Source of the DNA: Chlorobiota bacterium
GTDB taxonomy: Bacteria; Bacteroidota; Chlorobiia; Chlorobiales; Chlorobiaceae
Length of the DNA: 52,525 nt
NCBI GenBank assembly: GCA_016868665.1
Contig: VGGK01000016.1
Location: forward strand, 1 to 52,525
Direction: 5' to 3'
In this document: positions 7,848-17,493 of the stretch, piece by piece
How the letters are laid out: every line of letters begins with the position of its first letter
Numbering within the stretch: the first letter of the stretch is position 1
Notes under the pieces: generated by a model
Databases searched by the model: none
The model's input: only the letters and a program-made list of their open reading frames with translations
Told to the model about the DNA's origin: nothing
Program-made: the position numbers and the translations under genes

Positions 7848-10337
7848 CTACTCGGCGCTCGTGCCGAAGGTGAACATGAACTTCCATCCTTTTTCGTCGT
7901 CGCCGGGCACCTGGTCGAAGCCGTAGCCGTAGTCGAGACCGACGAGGCCGATGATCGGCAGGTAGAGGCGCAGGCCGAGACCCGCGGCTTTTTTCATGTC
8001 GCTGTAGTTGACCGCCTCAATATTTTCCCAGAGGTTGCCGGCTTCGAAGAATGCGAGCGCGTAGACGCTGACTGAGGGTGAGAGCGTCAGCGGGTAGCGC
8101 AGTTCGGTGCTGAATTTCGAATAGACGGTGCCGCCGTATAGCTCCGAGTCATCGTCGAGCTGTGTGCCGAAGCTGCGGTCGTCGTAACCGCGCATCGGAA
8201 TGGTCGGCAGCGACGAAAGTCCGCTTCCGCCCATGTAGAAGTAGTCGGTGTAGGGCAGGTAGTCGTCCTTGTCGAAGGTTGAGAGGTAGCCGTGCTGGGT
8301 CGAGAAGTTGAAGATCAGGTTTCTTGTTACCGGCAGGAACCAGCTCGAGTTGAGCGTGAACTTGTAGAAGTTGATCGTTCCGGGCAGCGGTCCGCCGGCA
8401 AGCTGGGCAGTGAGCGAATTTTTGCTGCCGCGGCGCGGATAGATGGGGTTGTCGATGCTGTTGCGCGAAATGGTCTGCGTGATCGAAAACTCGTCCGCCT
8501 CTTCCGGCGCGTCGCCTTCGTCTTCGATGAAGCTCACGAAACCGCCTTCGCTGTGCAGGTATTTCAGCCTCCAGTTGATCGTGAAGTAGTTGTCGGGCCA
8601 GGTGAGGCGGCGGCCGACGCTGAGCGTTGCGCCGTACTGGTCGATGGTTTTTTCGTTTTCTTCGATGCCGTCGTCGGTGAAGTCGTAGGTGCGGTGCGTC
8701 TTGAAGACCGAGAATCCTACGGCTGTCGGGCCGCCGAAAGCCCAGGGTTCGGTGAAGGAGAGGCCGAGGGTGCTGTAGTCGTCGTTGCCGAACTGCCACT
8801 GCAGCGAGAGCTTCTGTCCGTCGCCGTGCGGCAGCGGACGGTATGCTTCGGGGTTGAAGATATCCTGCAGCGAAAAGTTGTTGAAGGTGACGCCGAGAGC
8901 GCCGGTAAAGCCGCTCGAACCGCTGTAGCCGACGGACGCGTTGAAGGTGTCGGTCTGTTTTTCGGTGACGGCGTAGGTGATGTCCACGCTATTGTTTCGC
9001 TCGTCGGGCTGGATGTCCGGCTTGAGCGATTCGGGATCGAAATAGCCGAGCATGTTGATCTCCCTGATGCTGCGCACCACGTTCTTGCGGCTGAACATGT
9101 CGCCGGGAATGGTGTAGAGTTCCCTGCGTATCACATGATCCTTTGTTTTGGTGTTTCCCTTGATGTTGACCGTGTTAAGCTGGAACTGTTCTCCTTCGCG
9201 TAAATAGATAAGGAGATCGACCTTGCCTGGTTCGGTGACCTGTTCCTCGAGGTTTGCCCTGAAGCCGAGGTAGCCGCGGTCGAGGTAGAGGGAGCTGACG
9301 TCGGAGTTGTCCTGCGAGAAGTTAAGCCTTTCCTGGATGAGTTTTGCGTTGTATTGGTCGCCGCTTTTGATCCTGAATGTTTTTTCGAGGATTTCCGTCG
9401 TGGCGAAATCCCTGGTGTTGCCGGTAAAGGTGACGTTGCCGATGGAGTAGAGCGGCCCTTCCTCGATATGGATGTCGAGGAAGAGACCCTTTTTGTCGTC
9501 GGTGTAGGAGATCGAGTCGCTCACGACTTTAGCGTCGCGATAGCCGTTTTCGCGGTAGAAATCGACGAGCAGGTTTTTGTCTTCGTCGAATTTGTCCTTG
9601 TCGAGTTTCGGCGAGCCGAAAATTTTCCTCCACCATGAGTTCTGAGCGGTCTCCTTGAAGACTCCCCTGAGTTTACCCTGGCTGAATGCGTTGTTGCCGT
9701 GGAAGCGGATTTTTTCGATGGCAACCTTGCTGCCTTCACGTATGCTTACGATTGCCTTGACCTTGTTCCTTCCGGTTTCCTCAAGACGGTATTCGGCTCC
9801 CGCCGTGAGGTATCCCTTTCCTGCGTAGAGTTTTTCGATTTTGTTGACGGCGGTGAGCAGTTCCTGTTCGCTGACTTTTTTGCCGGTTCTTATTTCAGCC
9901 GTACGCTGCAGTTCTTCGCTGTCGAATTTATCGTTGCCTTCGAACGAAACCGATTCGAGCAGCGGGAGTTCGCGAACCGCGAAGTTCAGGGTGACGTTTC
10001 TTCCTGCCTGCCCGGTTTTTTCGACGCTGATATCCGAGAAGAGCTGCAGCTGCCAGAGGTACTGCATTGCGGCGGTGAGTTCCGGGCCGGGAATTGCAAT
10101 TCTGTCGAGCGGTTTGACAGGGAGACTGGCAGCCAGTTCTTCGGGTTTGAGCGATTCGAGGCCGCTGAAGGTGATGCCGGTTACCGTGTAGAGCGATTGC
10201 GGAGCCGGGGCGTTGTTCCGCTGCTGCGAAGCGGGAGCGTTCGGGGCATTCCGCGTTTTTGCTTCAACAGGTGTGCCGGTTGCGTCGAGAGCGAGAGCAA
10301 CAAGAACCAGTGCTATCAGTTTGCGCATTTTTTTCAT
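7848..10337 (-). CDS. bamA: Outer membrane protein assembly factor BamA
   Basis: Omp85-family insertase that folds beta-barrel proteins into the outer membrane. The 829-residue product has a signal peptide (MKKMRKLIALVLVALALDAT), then a series of POTRA domains (about residues 50-440; repeats such as VSFEGNDKFDSEEL, IRFHGNNAFSQGKL, VTFTGNTRDFATTEIL and VNIKGNTKTKDHVIRREL) and a C-terminal 16-strand barrel with the family signature YDDRSFG near strand 12-14 and GLGLRLYLPIIGLVGLDYGYGFD near the end. The last strand KFMFTFG is followed by TSAE rather than ending in Phe. The start has GGAAG a few bases upstream. It lies 30 bp after uppS, so the two form an envelope-biogenesis operon. Confidence 0.95.
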   Translation of the reverse strand: MKKMRKLIALVLVALALDATGTPVEAKTRNAPNAPASQQRNNAPAPQSLYTVTGITFSGLESLKPEELAASLPVKPLDRIAIPGPELTAAMQYLWQLQLFSDISVEKTGQAGRNVTLNFAVRELPLLESVSFEGNDKFDSEELQRTAEIRTGKKVSEQELLTAVNKIEKLYAGKGYLTAGAEYRLEETGRNKVKAIVSIREGSKVAIEKIRFHGNNAFSQGKLRGVFKETAQNSWWRKIFGSPKLDKDKFDEDKNLLVDFYRENGYRDAKVVSDSISYTDDKKGLFLDIHIEEGPLYSIGNVTFTGNTRDFATTEILEKTFRIKSGDQYNAKLIQERLNFSQDNSDVSSLYLDRGYLGFRANLEEQVTEPGKVDLLIYLREGEQFQLNTVNIKGNTKTKDHVIRRELYTIPGDMFSRKNVVRSIREINMLGYFDPESLKPDIQPDERNNSVDITYAVTEKQTDTFNASVGYSGSSGFTGALGVTFNNFSLQDIFNPEAYRPLPHGDGQKLSLQWQFGNDDYSTLGLSFTEPWAFGGPTAVGFSVFKTHRTYDFTDDGIEENEKTIDQYGATLSVGRRLTWPDNYFTINWRLKYLHSEGGFVSFIEDEGDAPEEADEFSITQTISRNSIDNPIYPRRGSKNSLTAQLAGGPLPGTINFYKFTLNSSWFLPVTRNLIFNFSTQHGYLSTFDKDDYLPYTDYFYMGGSGLSSLPTIPMRGYDDRSFGTQLDDDSELYGGTVYSKFSTELRYPLTLSPSVSVYALAFFEAGNLWENIEAVNYSDMKKAAGLGLRLYLPIIGLVGLDYGYGFDQVPGDDEKGWKFMFTFGTSAE

Positions 10338-10367
10338 TGAACTTCCGTGTCGGTCAGGTTTAAGGTC

Positions 10368-11210
10368 TTACTTGGTTGCTGTTTTTTTTGTATTGATCTG
10401 CTCGCTGGTCTGGCCGAACCTGCGCTCCCGGCTCTGAAAGTCCCGGATTGCTTCGTAAAGCTGGCTTCGGCGGAAATCGGGCCAGTAGGTGTTGGTGAAG
10501 TAGATTTCGGTGTACGCGCTCTGCCAGAGCATGAAGTTGCTTATTCTGAATTCTCCGCTGGTGCGGATAAGGAGTTCAGGATCGGGAATGGATGCCGTCG
10601 AGAGACATGAGCTGAATAACTGTTCGTCGATATCTTTTGCTTCGAGCTGTCCGTTCTGCACGTCGAAGGCTATCGAACGGCAGGCCTGTACGATGTCCCA
10701 TTTGCCGCTGTAGCTCAGGGCGATGCTGAGCACCAGGCGGCTGTTGTTTTTGGTGAGTTCCATGGTTTCCCTGAGTACGTGACGGACCTTTTCGGGCAGC
10801 AGGTTCAGGTTCCCGATCACGTTCAGCCTGATGTTGTTGTCGTGCAGTTCCCTGGTCTCCTTGCGGAGTACCCGGATGAGGAGCTGCATGAGCGCGGATA
10901 CCTCTTTTTCGGGCCGTTTCCAGTTTTCGGTCGAAAAGGTGAAAAGGGTGAGATAGCCGATGCCGAGCTGGGCGCAGGCTTCGACCACGTCCCTGACCGA
11001 GTCCACCCCTGCGGCATGTCCCTCGACCCGCGTTTTGCCCTTGAGCCGTGCCCAGCGCCCGTTGCCGTCCATGATGACGGCTATGTGACGGGGAAGTTCG
11101 CAGTTGTTTTTCAGATCGGCCTGGGCTTCAGTGTCGAGCGAATCGATGTCCGATGAGAACCAGTGAGGCTTGAAGGCTGATGAGAGGTCCATTGTTGCAA
11201 TGCGGGCCAT
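10368..11210 (-). CDS. uppS: Isoprenyl transferase (undecaprenyl diphosphate synthase family)
   Basis: cis-Prenyltransferase that condenses isopentenyl diphosphate units to make the lipid carrier for peptidoglycan and O-antigen. Family motifs are in order: HIAVIMDGNGRWA with the catalytic Asp, GHAAGVDSVRDVVEAC, LTLFTFSTENWKRP, LSIALSYSGKWDIV, and LLIRTSGEFRISNFMLWQSA with YTEIYFT, which contains the diphosphate-binding Arg residues and conserved Ser. I use ATG 11210 (280 residues); ATG 11192 (MDLSSAF) is possible, and neither has a clear ribosome-binding site. A still longer in-frame reading to 11300 has no family support. It is the first gene of the uppS-bamA unit, divergent from gatA. Confidence 0.94.
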   Translation of the reverse strand: MARIATMDLSSAFKPHWFSSDIDSLDTEAQADLKNNCELPRHIAVIMDGNGRWARLKGKTRVEGHAAGVDSVRDVVEACAQLGIGYLTLFTFSTENWKRPEKEVSALMQLLIRVLRKETRELHDNNIRLNVIGNLNLLPEKVRHVLRETMELTKNNSRLVLSIALSYSGKWDIVQACRSIAFDVQNGQLEAKDIDEQLFSSCLSTASIPDPELLIRTSGEFRISNFMLWQSAYTEIYFTNTYWPDFRRSQLYEAIRDFQSRERRFGQTSEQINTKKTATK

Positions 11211-11430
11211 AGGGTGAAATCGCTTGTTGACAGCCCCGTAGGAGCAGTTTGCTCTGCACGTACAGATGCGTTCAGCCGCAAGAATTAGAAAACACTTCAA
11301 ATTGAATAATATGCAGTTATTTCTTATTATACAAACCTTACATGGATTGAGGCTTCCGCCTGCCGGCGATTCATGATCCGGACCTGCCGTCCGGTTTTCC
11401 TGTCTTTCTCAAAAACAATACAGTACAGAC
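11211..11430. promoter_or_regulatory. Divergent intergenic region between uppS and gatA
   Basis: A 220-bp gap between genes reading outward. It becomes AT-rich around 11295-11345, where promoters for both directions are expected. I could not pick out a convincing -35/-10 pair or an operator. Confidence 0.3.
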
Positions 11431-12855
11431 GTGCAATTCAGTAGTTATCAGGATCTGCGCGAGGCGCTGATCTCCCGTCGCGTCACCTGCGAAGAGGTTG
11501 TGTCCGGTTATCTCGAACGGATAGAGCTGCATGGCGGGGACAACATCTATATATCGGTTTTTCGCGAAGGGGCCCTCGCCAGGGCTCGCGAACTCGACCG
11601 GAAGCTCGCCGAAGGTGGCGAGCCCGGAAGGCTGTTCGGCTTGCCGATGGCCATAAAGGATAATATTTCCATGAAAGGGGCCCGGCTTACCTGCGCGTCG
11701 AAGATTCTCGAATCCTACGAAAGCGTCTATGACGCAACCGCGGTTCGGAGGCTCGATGCCGAAGACGCGATTTTTCTGGGCAAGACCAATATGGACGAGT
11801 TTGCCATGGGCAGCTCGAACGAGAATTCGGCGTTCGGACCCGTGCCCAATCCGTTCGATAAAACAAGGGTTCCGGGAGGCAGTTCCGGTGGATCCGCGGC
11901 GGCCGTCGCCGCAGGCCTTGCTCTCGTTGCTCTCGGTTCCGATACGGGCGGGTCGGTGCGCCAGCCGGCAGGATTCTGCGATATCGTAGGGTTGAAGCCG
12001 ACCTACGGCAGGATTTCCCGATACGGGCTGGTGGCATTCGCATCTTCGTTCGATCAGATCGGCGTGCTTGCCCGTACCTGCGATGACGCTGCGCTTGTGC
12101 TCGGCGTGATGGCCGGAAAGGACGGCCATGACGCGACCTCTTCTGCTCATGCCGTTCCGGATTATGCTGCCACCATGGACGGTGTGGTGGTCGAAGGGCT
12201 GAAGATAGGGGTTCCGAAAGAGTATTTTCAGGAGAGCCTCAATCGGGAAGTCGCAGGTATCGTTATGGGCAAGCTGCACGAACTGAGGGATCGCGGAGCG
12301 GAACTGGTCGATATTACGCTTCCGGAAAGCGATTATGCGATTGCCGCATATTATATTCTCGTAACGGCGGAGGCGTCCTCGAACCTTGCCCGTTTCGACG
12401 GCGCCCGTTACGGTTATCGTTCTGCCGACTGTACGGATGTGCAGGCCATGTACGTTAATTCGAGAACCGAAGGGTTCGGCAGGGAGGTCAAGCGCCGCAT
12501 CATGCTCGGCACCTATGTGCTTTCGGCCGGGTATTACGATACGTATTATAAAAAGGCCCAGCAGGTGAGGCGCGTTTTCCAGGACCGGTACCGCGAGGCT
12601 CTGGAGAAGGTCGATGTGATTGCCGGTCCCACCTCTCCTTTTCCTCCGTTCGGCATCGGCGAGAAAACCGCCGATCCGCTCGATATGTATCTTGCCGATG
12701 TGTTCACCGTGCCGGCCAGCATTGTGGGGATGCCCGCCGTAAGTGTTCCGGTCGGACTCGACAGCCGGAATCTGCCCGTCGGCATGCATCTGATCTGCGA
12801 TTTCTTCGAAGAGGGAAAGCTCATGGGTATTGCCCGTCACATGCAGCGCCGGTAG
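11431..12855 (+). CDS. gatA: Aspartyl/glutamyl-tRNA amidotransferase subunit A
   Basis: Amidase subunit of GatCAB, which releases ammonia from glutamine to convert Glu-tRNA(Gln) (and possibly Asp-tRNA(Asn)) to the amide form. The Ser-cisSer-Lys triad is visible: Lys in PMAIKDNIS near residue 74, the glycine/serine stretch [18 protein letters not shown] near 147-164, and [15 protein letters not shown] with the nucleophilic Ser shortly after. The 474-residue length is normal. The start is GTG 11431; no ATG precedes the domain. gatB and gatC are not in this window. The gltX gene at 39987 would then be expected to supply the misacylated substrate. Confidence 0.96.
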   Translation: MQFSSYQDLREALISRRVTCEEVVSGYLERIELHGGDNIYISVFREGALARARELDRKLAEGGEPGRLFGLPMAIKDNISMKGARLTCASKILESYESVYDATAVRRLDAEDAIFLGKTNMDEFAMGSSNENSAFGPVPNPFDKTRVPGGSSGGSAAAVAAGLALVALGSDTGGSVRQPAGFCDIVGLKPTYGRISRYGLVAFASSFDQIGVLARTCDDAALVLGVMAGKDGHDATSSAHAVPDYAATMDGVVVEGLKIGVPKEYFQESLNREVAGIVMGKLHELRDRGAELVDITLPESDYAIAAYYILVTAEASSNLARFDGARYGYRSADCTDVQAMYVNSRTEGFGREVKRRIMLGTYVLSAGYYDTYYKKAQQVRRVFQDRYREALEKVDVIAGPTSPFPPFGIGEKTADPLDMYLADVFTVPASIVGMPAVSVPVGLDSRNLPVGMHLICDFFEEGKLMGIARHMQRR

Positions 12856-12900
12856 TTTTTCCCGCAGTTTCCACCTTAACATATAAATACTACCACTTCT

Positions 12901-13800
12901 ATGAGCGTTTTAGTCGATAAGGATACGCGCCTGCTCGTGCAGGGCATTACCGGAGGTGAGGGCACCTTCCATACCTCGCAGATTCTCGAGTACGGTACCA
13001 ATGTTGTGGCCGGCGTGACGCCGGGCAAGGGGGGCGTCCTCTACCACGGCAACGAGAAAGATCGTTTCTGCCGTCCCGTGCCGGTGTTCAATACCGTCAG
13101 GGAGGCTGTGGAAAAAACCGAAGCCAATACATCGGTTATTTTTGTGCCGGCTCCTTTTGCGGGTGATGCGATCATGGAGGCGGCCGATGCCGGCCTGAAG
13201 GTGATCATCTGCATTACCGAGGGCGTTCCGGTCAACGATATGATGAAGGCATATGCGTTCGTCAGGGAGAAAGACGCGGTGCTCGTAGGCCCGAACTGTC
13301 CTGGCGTGATTACGCCGGGCGAGGCCAAAATCGGCATTATGCCGGGGTTCATCCACAAGAAGGGCACCATCGGTGTGGTATCGCGCAGCGGCACCCTTAC
13401 CTATGAAGCCGTGCACCAGCTGACGGCTGTCGGTCTCGGTCAGTCCACCTGCATCGGTATCGGTGGAGATCCCATTATCGGCACCCGTTTCATCGATGCC
13501 GTCAAGCTGTTCGCAAAGGACGACGATACCGAAGGGCTGGTGATGATTGGCGAGATAGGAGGCAGCGCGGAGGAGGAAGCGGCAGAGTACATCAGAAAGT
13601 ATTTCAGGAAACCGGTTGTAGGCTTCATTGCCGGCAGGACTGCGCCTCCGGGCCGCCGGATGGGTCATGCCGGAGCAATCGTATCGGGTGGCAAAGGGAC
13701 TGCGGAGGACAAGATCAGCGCCATGGAGGCGGCGGGTATTCACGTGGTGGAGAACCCCGGAGATATCGGATCAGCCATGCTGAAGGCGCTGGGGCGCTAA
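12901..13800 (+). CDS. sucD: Succinyl-CoA synthetase (ligase), alpha subunit
   Basis: CoA-binding, histidine-phosphorylated subunit of succinyl-CoA synthetase. In green sulfur bacteria it works in the reductive TCA cycle, forming succinyl-CoA for 2-oxoglutarate synthase. The 299-residue product shows the CoA-binding Rossmann part ([28 protein letters not shown]), [48 protein letters not shown], and [17 protein letters not shown], whose His is the phosphorylated residue. No Shine-Dalgarno is evident before ATG 12901. sucC is not adjacent. The gene converges with kdsD, 17 bp away, with no visible terminator between them. Confidence 0.96.
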   Translation: MSVLVDKDTRLLVQGITGGEGTFHTSQILEYGTNVVAGVTPGKGGVLYHGNEKDRFCRPVPVFNTVREAVEKTEANTSVIFVPAPFAGDAIMEAADAGLKVIICITEGVPVNDMMKAYAFVREKDAVLVGPNCPGVITPGEAKIGIMPGFIHKKGTIGVVSRSGTLTYEAVHQLTAVGLGQSTCIGIGGDPIIGTRFIDAVKLFAKDDDTEGLVMIGEIGGSAEEEAAEYIRKYFRKPVVGFIAGRTAPPGRRMGHAGAIVSGGKGTAEDKISAMEAAGIHVVENPGDIGSAMLKALGR

Positions 13801-13817
13801 CAGCGGTTTTGCCGGTC

Positions 13818-14798
13818 TTACAGGCCCATGGTTACCAGATCGTGAATATGGATGATGCCGATCGGCCTGTTGCCGGAATCGCAGACCAGGAGCTGGGTTA
13901 TCCGGTAGGTTTCAAGCAGATCGAGGCACTCTGTAGCCATGGTTTCGGGCGATATGCTTTTCGGTTTTGCGGTCATGACGGCGCGTGCCGGAAGGTGGAG
14001 AAATTCCGAACCTTTCTGGACGATCCGCCGCAGGTCTCCGTCGGTGAAGATGCCGCTCAGCCGGCCGTCTTCATCGACGACAGCTGTAACGCCGTAACGC
14101 TTCGAAGTCATTTCAAGAATGACCCTGCTGATGGGAGCGTTCTCCGTAACGACAGGTATGGCCTCGCCCGTAACCATGATATCCGATGCTTTCATGGTAA
14201 GCCGCCTGCCGAGCGTTCCTTTGGGGTGGGTGAGTGCGAAGTCGCGGTGAGTGAACCGTTTTTCCTGCATGAGTGTGATGGCAAGTGCGTCGCCCATGGC
14301 CAGCATGGCCGTTGTCGATGTTGTCGGAGCGAGGTCGAAGGGGCAGGCTTCCTGGTCGATGCCGGTGTCGAGCAGGATGTCTGCGTTCTGGCCGAGATAG
14401 GAGCGGGGATTTCCGGTCATGGCTATGATGGTGACTTCGATCCGCTTCAGTGCGGGTATGATGAAGTTCAGCTCTTCGGTGGTGCCGCTTTTCGAGAGGC
14501 AGATGACAACGTCTCCCGCCGAGACGATGCCGAGATCGCCGTGGGCTGCGTCTGCCGGATGCAGAAAGAGCGCGGTTGAGCCTGTCGAGGCCATGGTCGC
14601 GGCTATTTTCTGGGCGATGATGCCCGATTTTCCCATGCCGGAAAGGATGATTTTGCCGTGGCATGCCTGCATGGCCCGTACCGCCTGGCTGAATGCTCCC
14701 TCGAGACGGTCGGCTATCTGCATGATTGCCGCGGCTTCCTGTTCGAGAATGGTTCTGCCCCGGCCTACGAGGTCCGTGGGCGCAGGTATTGTGTTCAT
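13818..14798 (-). CDS. kdsD: D-arabinose-5-phosphate isomerase (KdsD/KpsF/GutQ family)
   Basis: Interconverts ribulose-5-phosphate and arabinose-5-phosphate, the first step to KDO for lipopolysaccharide. It has an N-terminal SIS domain (about residues 40-175; GKIILSGMGKSGIIAQKIAATM, ASTGSTALFLHPADAAHGDLG, CLSKSGTTEEL, LAPTTSTTAMLAMGDALAI) and two C-terminal CBS domains (from about 205; DIMVTGEAIPVV and VMTAKPKSISPE). The 326-residue length is typical. Lipid A genes (lpxB, and lptB at the window end) support an LPS role. Confidence 0.94.
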   Translation of the reverse strand: MNTIPAPTDLVGRGRTILEQEAAAIMQIADRLEGAFSQAVRAMQACHGKIILSGMGKSGIIAQKIAATMASTGSTALFLHPADAAHGDLGIVSAGDVVICLSKSGTTEELNFIIPALKRIEVTIIAMTGNPRSYLGQNADILLDTGIDQEACPFDLAPTTSTTAMLAMGDALAITLMQEKRFTHRDFALTHPKGTLGRRLTMKASDIMVTGEAIPVVTENAPISRVILEMTSKRYGVTAVVDEDGRLSGIFTDGDLRRIVQKGSEFLHLPARAVMTAKPKSISPETMATECLDLLETYRITQLLVCDSGNRPIGIIHIHDLVTMGL

Positions 14799-14914
14799 GC
14801 TGCTCGTTCTTTAGCGCGTTCTTTTTTAAGGGGTGAATGGTCTTTTAATAAACGATACTATCCAGTAAATTACTATACGTACGGGTATCTTCGTCCACGT
14901 TTAAACCTTTGGTT

Positions 14915-15262
14915 ATGAGCTGGGTCGTGCTTTTCGTTTTTTCTCTCGCATTTTTCTTCGTGCTGCTTTTTCTGCTCTCCCGTTTTGTCGGATATATGAA
15001 AAAAGAGCAGAATATGGAAATCGAGTCGTTCAGGGATACCCTTATCGATAGGGATAACCCGGTCGGGCTGACCGGGGAAGAACTGCAGAAGCTCAAGGAT
15101 CAGCAGGCGGAGGCTCAGCGTCATCTCCGTGAGGTTATCGCAAGGATTCCGGTGGTACAGAAGGATGGCCGTTTTCAGGTCGATCAGGAGGAGATCCGGA
15201 GGAGAAAAGCTTCCGGGCTGGTCAACGGTGCTTCCGATGAGGCCGGACAGGATTCCCGGTAA
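14915..15262 (+). CDS. Small single-pass membrane protein, unknown function
   Basis: A 115-residue protein with one N-terminal membrane helix ([20 protein letters not shown]) followed by a basic stop-transfer segment ([10 protein letters not shown]) and a charged cytoplasmic tail likely to form a coiled coil ([28 protein letters not shown]). I start at ATG 14915; an in-frame TTG two codons upstream is less likely. It precedes the flippase gene by 20 bp and is probably co-transcribed with it. I do not recognise the family. Confidence 0.7.
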   Translation: MSWVVLFVFSLAFFFVLLFLLSRFVGYMKKEQNMEIESFRDTLIDRDNPVGLTGEELQKLKDQQAEAQRHLREVIARIPVVQKDGRFQVDQEEIRRRKASGLVNGASDEAGQDSR

Positions 15263-15282
15263 GTTATCCGCAGCGGAGATTC

Positions 15283-16803
15283 ATGCTTGCGAAGTTAAAA
15301 CTGCTTGCCCAGGATACGGTTATTTATGGTGCGAGCACCATCATCGCCCGGAGCCTCAACTATCTTCTCGTTCCGCTTTATGCCAATACGCTTTCCACCT
15401 TCGATAACGGTGTTCAGACGCTGGTGTATGCCAATATCGCTCTTGCCAACGTGCTTTTTTCTTACGGGCTCGAAACCTCCTACCTGAAGTCAGCGTCCGA
15501 TATGCTGCATCGTTCGGGCGACGCGAAAGGATATTTTTCGACAGCGTTTTTCAGCCTGCTTGTTACATCGACGATTTTTGCGGCGGTTATGGCGTTTTTT
15601 TCGGAGCCGATCGCCCGGCTTATCGGACTCGGGCCGACGGAAGGGGAGTTCATCACCTATGCGGCGCTCATACTCTGGATCGATACGCTGCTGGTGATTC
15701 CGTTTGCCGAGCTTCGTCTGAAACGCAAGGCGCTGCGGTTCGCTGCAGCCCGCATTATCGGCGTGGTCGCGGTCGTCGTCAGTGCGGTCATTATGCTCGT
15801 TCCTTTCGATGCAGGCCTTCCAGGGGCGTTTTATGCAAATATCTTCGGTTCTCTGGTGAGCTTTGTCGTTGTGCTGCCGCTTTTGCGCGGTCTGAAGCCG
15901 TTTTTTTCTTTTGCCTATCTGCGCGAAATGCTGCGCATCGGCCTGCCATACGTGCCTGCCGGCATAGCAGGGCTTCTGATACACCTGATCGACCGCAACC
16001 TGCTGATCAGGATTTCGCCCTCCGATATCGAGAGGATCTATGGTAAAGGGTATGTCGCTTCGGACATTGTGGGTATTTACGGACGGGTGGCGGCATTCGG
16101 CATTATCCTGCAGCTTCTGATCCAGGTGTTCAGGTTCGCATGGCAGCCCTTTTTCCTGCAGCATTCCAGCGATCCTGACGTGAAGCGGCTGTTCCGCTAT
16201 GTATTGAGCATTTCAACCGTCGTTACCATGTTTGCCGCACTGGCGGCAACTTTTTTCGTTCCCGATCTCGTCCGGTACCATTATGGGGGAAGTTTCCATA
16301 TCCTGCCGCCGAAATACTGGATAGGTCTATCGGTGCTTCCCTGGATTTTCCTGAGTTATGTTTTCGACATGGTATCCACCAATCTCTCTTCAGGGATACT
16401 GGTAACCGGCAATACCCGGTATCTTCCGGTTGTTACGTTTACAGGCGCTGCGGTAACCGGGCTGGGATGCTGGCTGCTGATTCCCGTCAGCGGAATGGAT
16501 GGCGCCGCTTATGCGATCGTGGCCGGCACTGCCGCCATGTGTCTTGTCATGGCCTGTTATTCTCTGAGGGTGTTTCCCAACAGCTATCATTGGGGGAGGT
16601 TGCTGGTTCTGCTTGTTGCGGGCATTGCCGCTGTTCCGCTGGGGGATCAGGTTGTAGCCGGATTCGGCGACGGTTCCTTGACGGGCGTTCTCTGGCGGCT
16701 GCTTTTTCTGTTTTTCTATGCGCTTCTGGCTGCGTCGCTTTTCAGGGAAGAGTGCGTTGCTGCGATCGGCAGGATCGGCAGGATGGTGCGAGATCGCAGA
16801 TAA
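15283..16803 (+). CDS. Polysaccharide/lipid-linked oligosaccharide flippase (Wzx/MATE-like)
   Basis: A 506-residue integral membrane protein with about 12-14 predicted helices and the family opening [20 protein letters not shown] followed by PLYANTLS, typical of the polysaccharide biosynthesis (RfbX/Wzx) branch of the MOP exporter superfamily. Such proteins flip undecaprenyl-linked O-antigen or exopolysaccharide units. Conserved charged residues ([27 protein letters not shown]) lie in or between helices. GGAG stands a few bases before ATG 15283. No glycosyltransferase genes are nearby, so the substrate cannot be named. It converges with the Spy-like gene, 26 bp away. Confidence 0.86.
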   Translation: MLAKLKLLAQDTVIYGASTIIARSLNYLLVPLYANTLSTFDNGVQTLVYANIALANVLFSYGLETSYLKSASDMLHRSGDAKGYFSTAFFSLLVTSTIFAAVMAFFSEPIARLIGLGPTEGEFITYAALILWIDTLLVIPFAELRLKRKALRFAAARIIGVVAVVVSAVIMLVPFDAGLPGAFYANIFGSLVSFVVVLPLLRGLKPFFSFAYLREMLRIGLPYVPAGIAGLLIHLIDRNLLIRISPSDIERIYGKGYVASDIVGIYGRVAAFGIILQLLIQVFRFAWQPFFLQHSSDPDVKRLFRYVLSISTVVTMFAALAATFFVPDLVRYHYGGSFHILPPKYWIGLSVLPWIFLSYVFDMVSTNLSSGILVTGNTRYLPVVTFTGAAVTGLGCWLLIPVSGMDGAAYAIVAGTAAMCLVMACYSLRVFPNSYHWGRLLVLLVAGIAAVPLGDQVVAGFGDGSLTGVLWRLLFLFFYALLAASLFREECVAAIGRIGRMVRDRR

Positions 16804-16829
16804 ACGGAACTGCGGTAGGCGCCGGTTTT

Positions 16830-17375
16830 TTAACGGTTTTCCCTGATGCCGGCGGGAGCGAATTCTTTCATGGCGCCTGGCGCTTCATGTGGCCGATCGT
16901 TTCTGATGCGTATTTTTCTGACGGCGATCTGCTCGAGAACGGTGCGCAGTGAATCGCGCTGGGCGGGGGTGCAGACCATGGCCAGTTCGTGGAAATGCGC
17001 AGCCTGCTCTTTTTCGATGACGGTCTGGCGGGTTCCGATCTCTCCGGCAAGGGTGGCTATTTTGGCGCTGTCCGGATTTTCCCTGACTGATTCCGCAATA
17101 AGCTCTTTTTTCAATGTCGAAATGGATTGCAGTTCGGGCGTTACTTTGTTGAAGTGCTTTCTGCGGAGCTCCCGGAATGCAAGTGCCTGGTCTTCGGAAA
17201 GGGAGAGCGGCCGGGTGAAATAGATATGCTTGCTGTACTGGCGGGTTATCCGGTACGCAGGAGGTTCGGGTTTATGGATATTCTGCCACCAGAGTATGCC
17301 GAGCAACGTGACATTGAGCACGGCAAGTATTGCGAGCGTTATGGTTATGAATCGTTTAGACGTCAGAAAGTCCAT
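16830..17375 (-). CDS. Membrane-anchored Spy/CpxP-like periplasmic sensor protein
   Basis: A 181-residue protein with an N-terminal membrane anchor (FITITLAILAVLNVTLLGIL, then WWQNIHKPEPP) and a helical periplasmic domain with a two-helix repeat resembling CnrX/Spy/ZraP-type proteins (LSEDQALAFRELRRKHFNKV, then TLAGEIGTRQTVIEKEQAAH and CTPAQRDSLRTVLEQI, an LTxxQ-like motif). It is the last gene of the ECF sigma operon. In related operons such membrane-tethered helical proteins sense metal or envelope stress and control the anti-sigma factor. That role is inferred from context; I see no clear cluster of metal-binding residues. Confidence 0.72.
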   Translation of the reverse strand: MDFLTSKRFITITLAILAVLNVTLLGILWWQNIHKPEPPAYRITRQYSKHIYFTRPLSLSEDQALAFRELRRKHFNKVTPELQSISTLKKELIAESVRENPDSAKIATLAGEIGTRQTVIEKEQAAHFHELAMVCTPAQRDSLRTVLEQIAVRKIRIRNDRPHEAPGAMKEFAPAGIRENR

Positions 17376-17438
17376 GGTTGCTTTCGATTGCTTGCGGCAT
17401 CCGGCCGCTGATTGTTGTGAAGAACGGGTACCAGGTGC

Positions 17439-17474
17439 GGGTCGCGGAAGCTGAAAGTCGGAGATCCGCGACCC
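17439..17474 (-). other. Inverted repeat between the two Spy-like genes
   Basis: GGGTCGCGGA (17439-17448) and TCCGCGACCC (17465-17474) are a perfect 10-bp inverted repeat with a 16-base loop, in the 118-bp spacer between two genes of one operon. No T-run is present. It could be an mRNA-stability element that sets a different expression level for the two proteins. Confidence 0.5.
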
Positions 17475-17493
17475 TGCAATCCGATGGGAGTGT

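Noticed and set aside
8149-8799. Long reading frame on the minus strand within bamA, in another frame
   Set aside because: Arg/Pro/His-rich composition typical of an off-frame reading of a GC-rich gene; bamA is continuous and conserved across it.
8292-9203. 303-codon plus-strand frame opposite bamA
   Set aside because: It mirrors the bamA codon pattern (Val/Glu/Arg-rich antisense reading), has no recognisable motif and no ribosome-binding site.
11371-12882. 503-codon antisense frame opposite gatA
   Set aside because: His/Arg/Asn-rich shadow sequence with no domain; gatA is clearly the coding strand.
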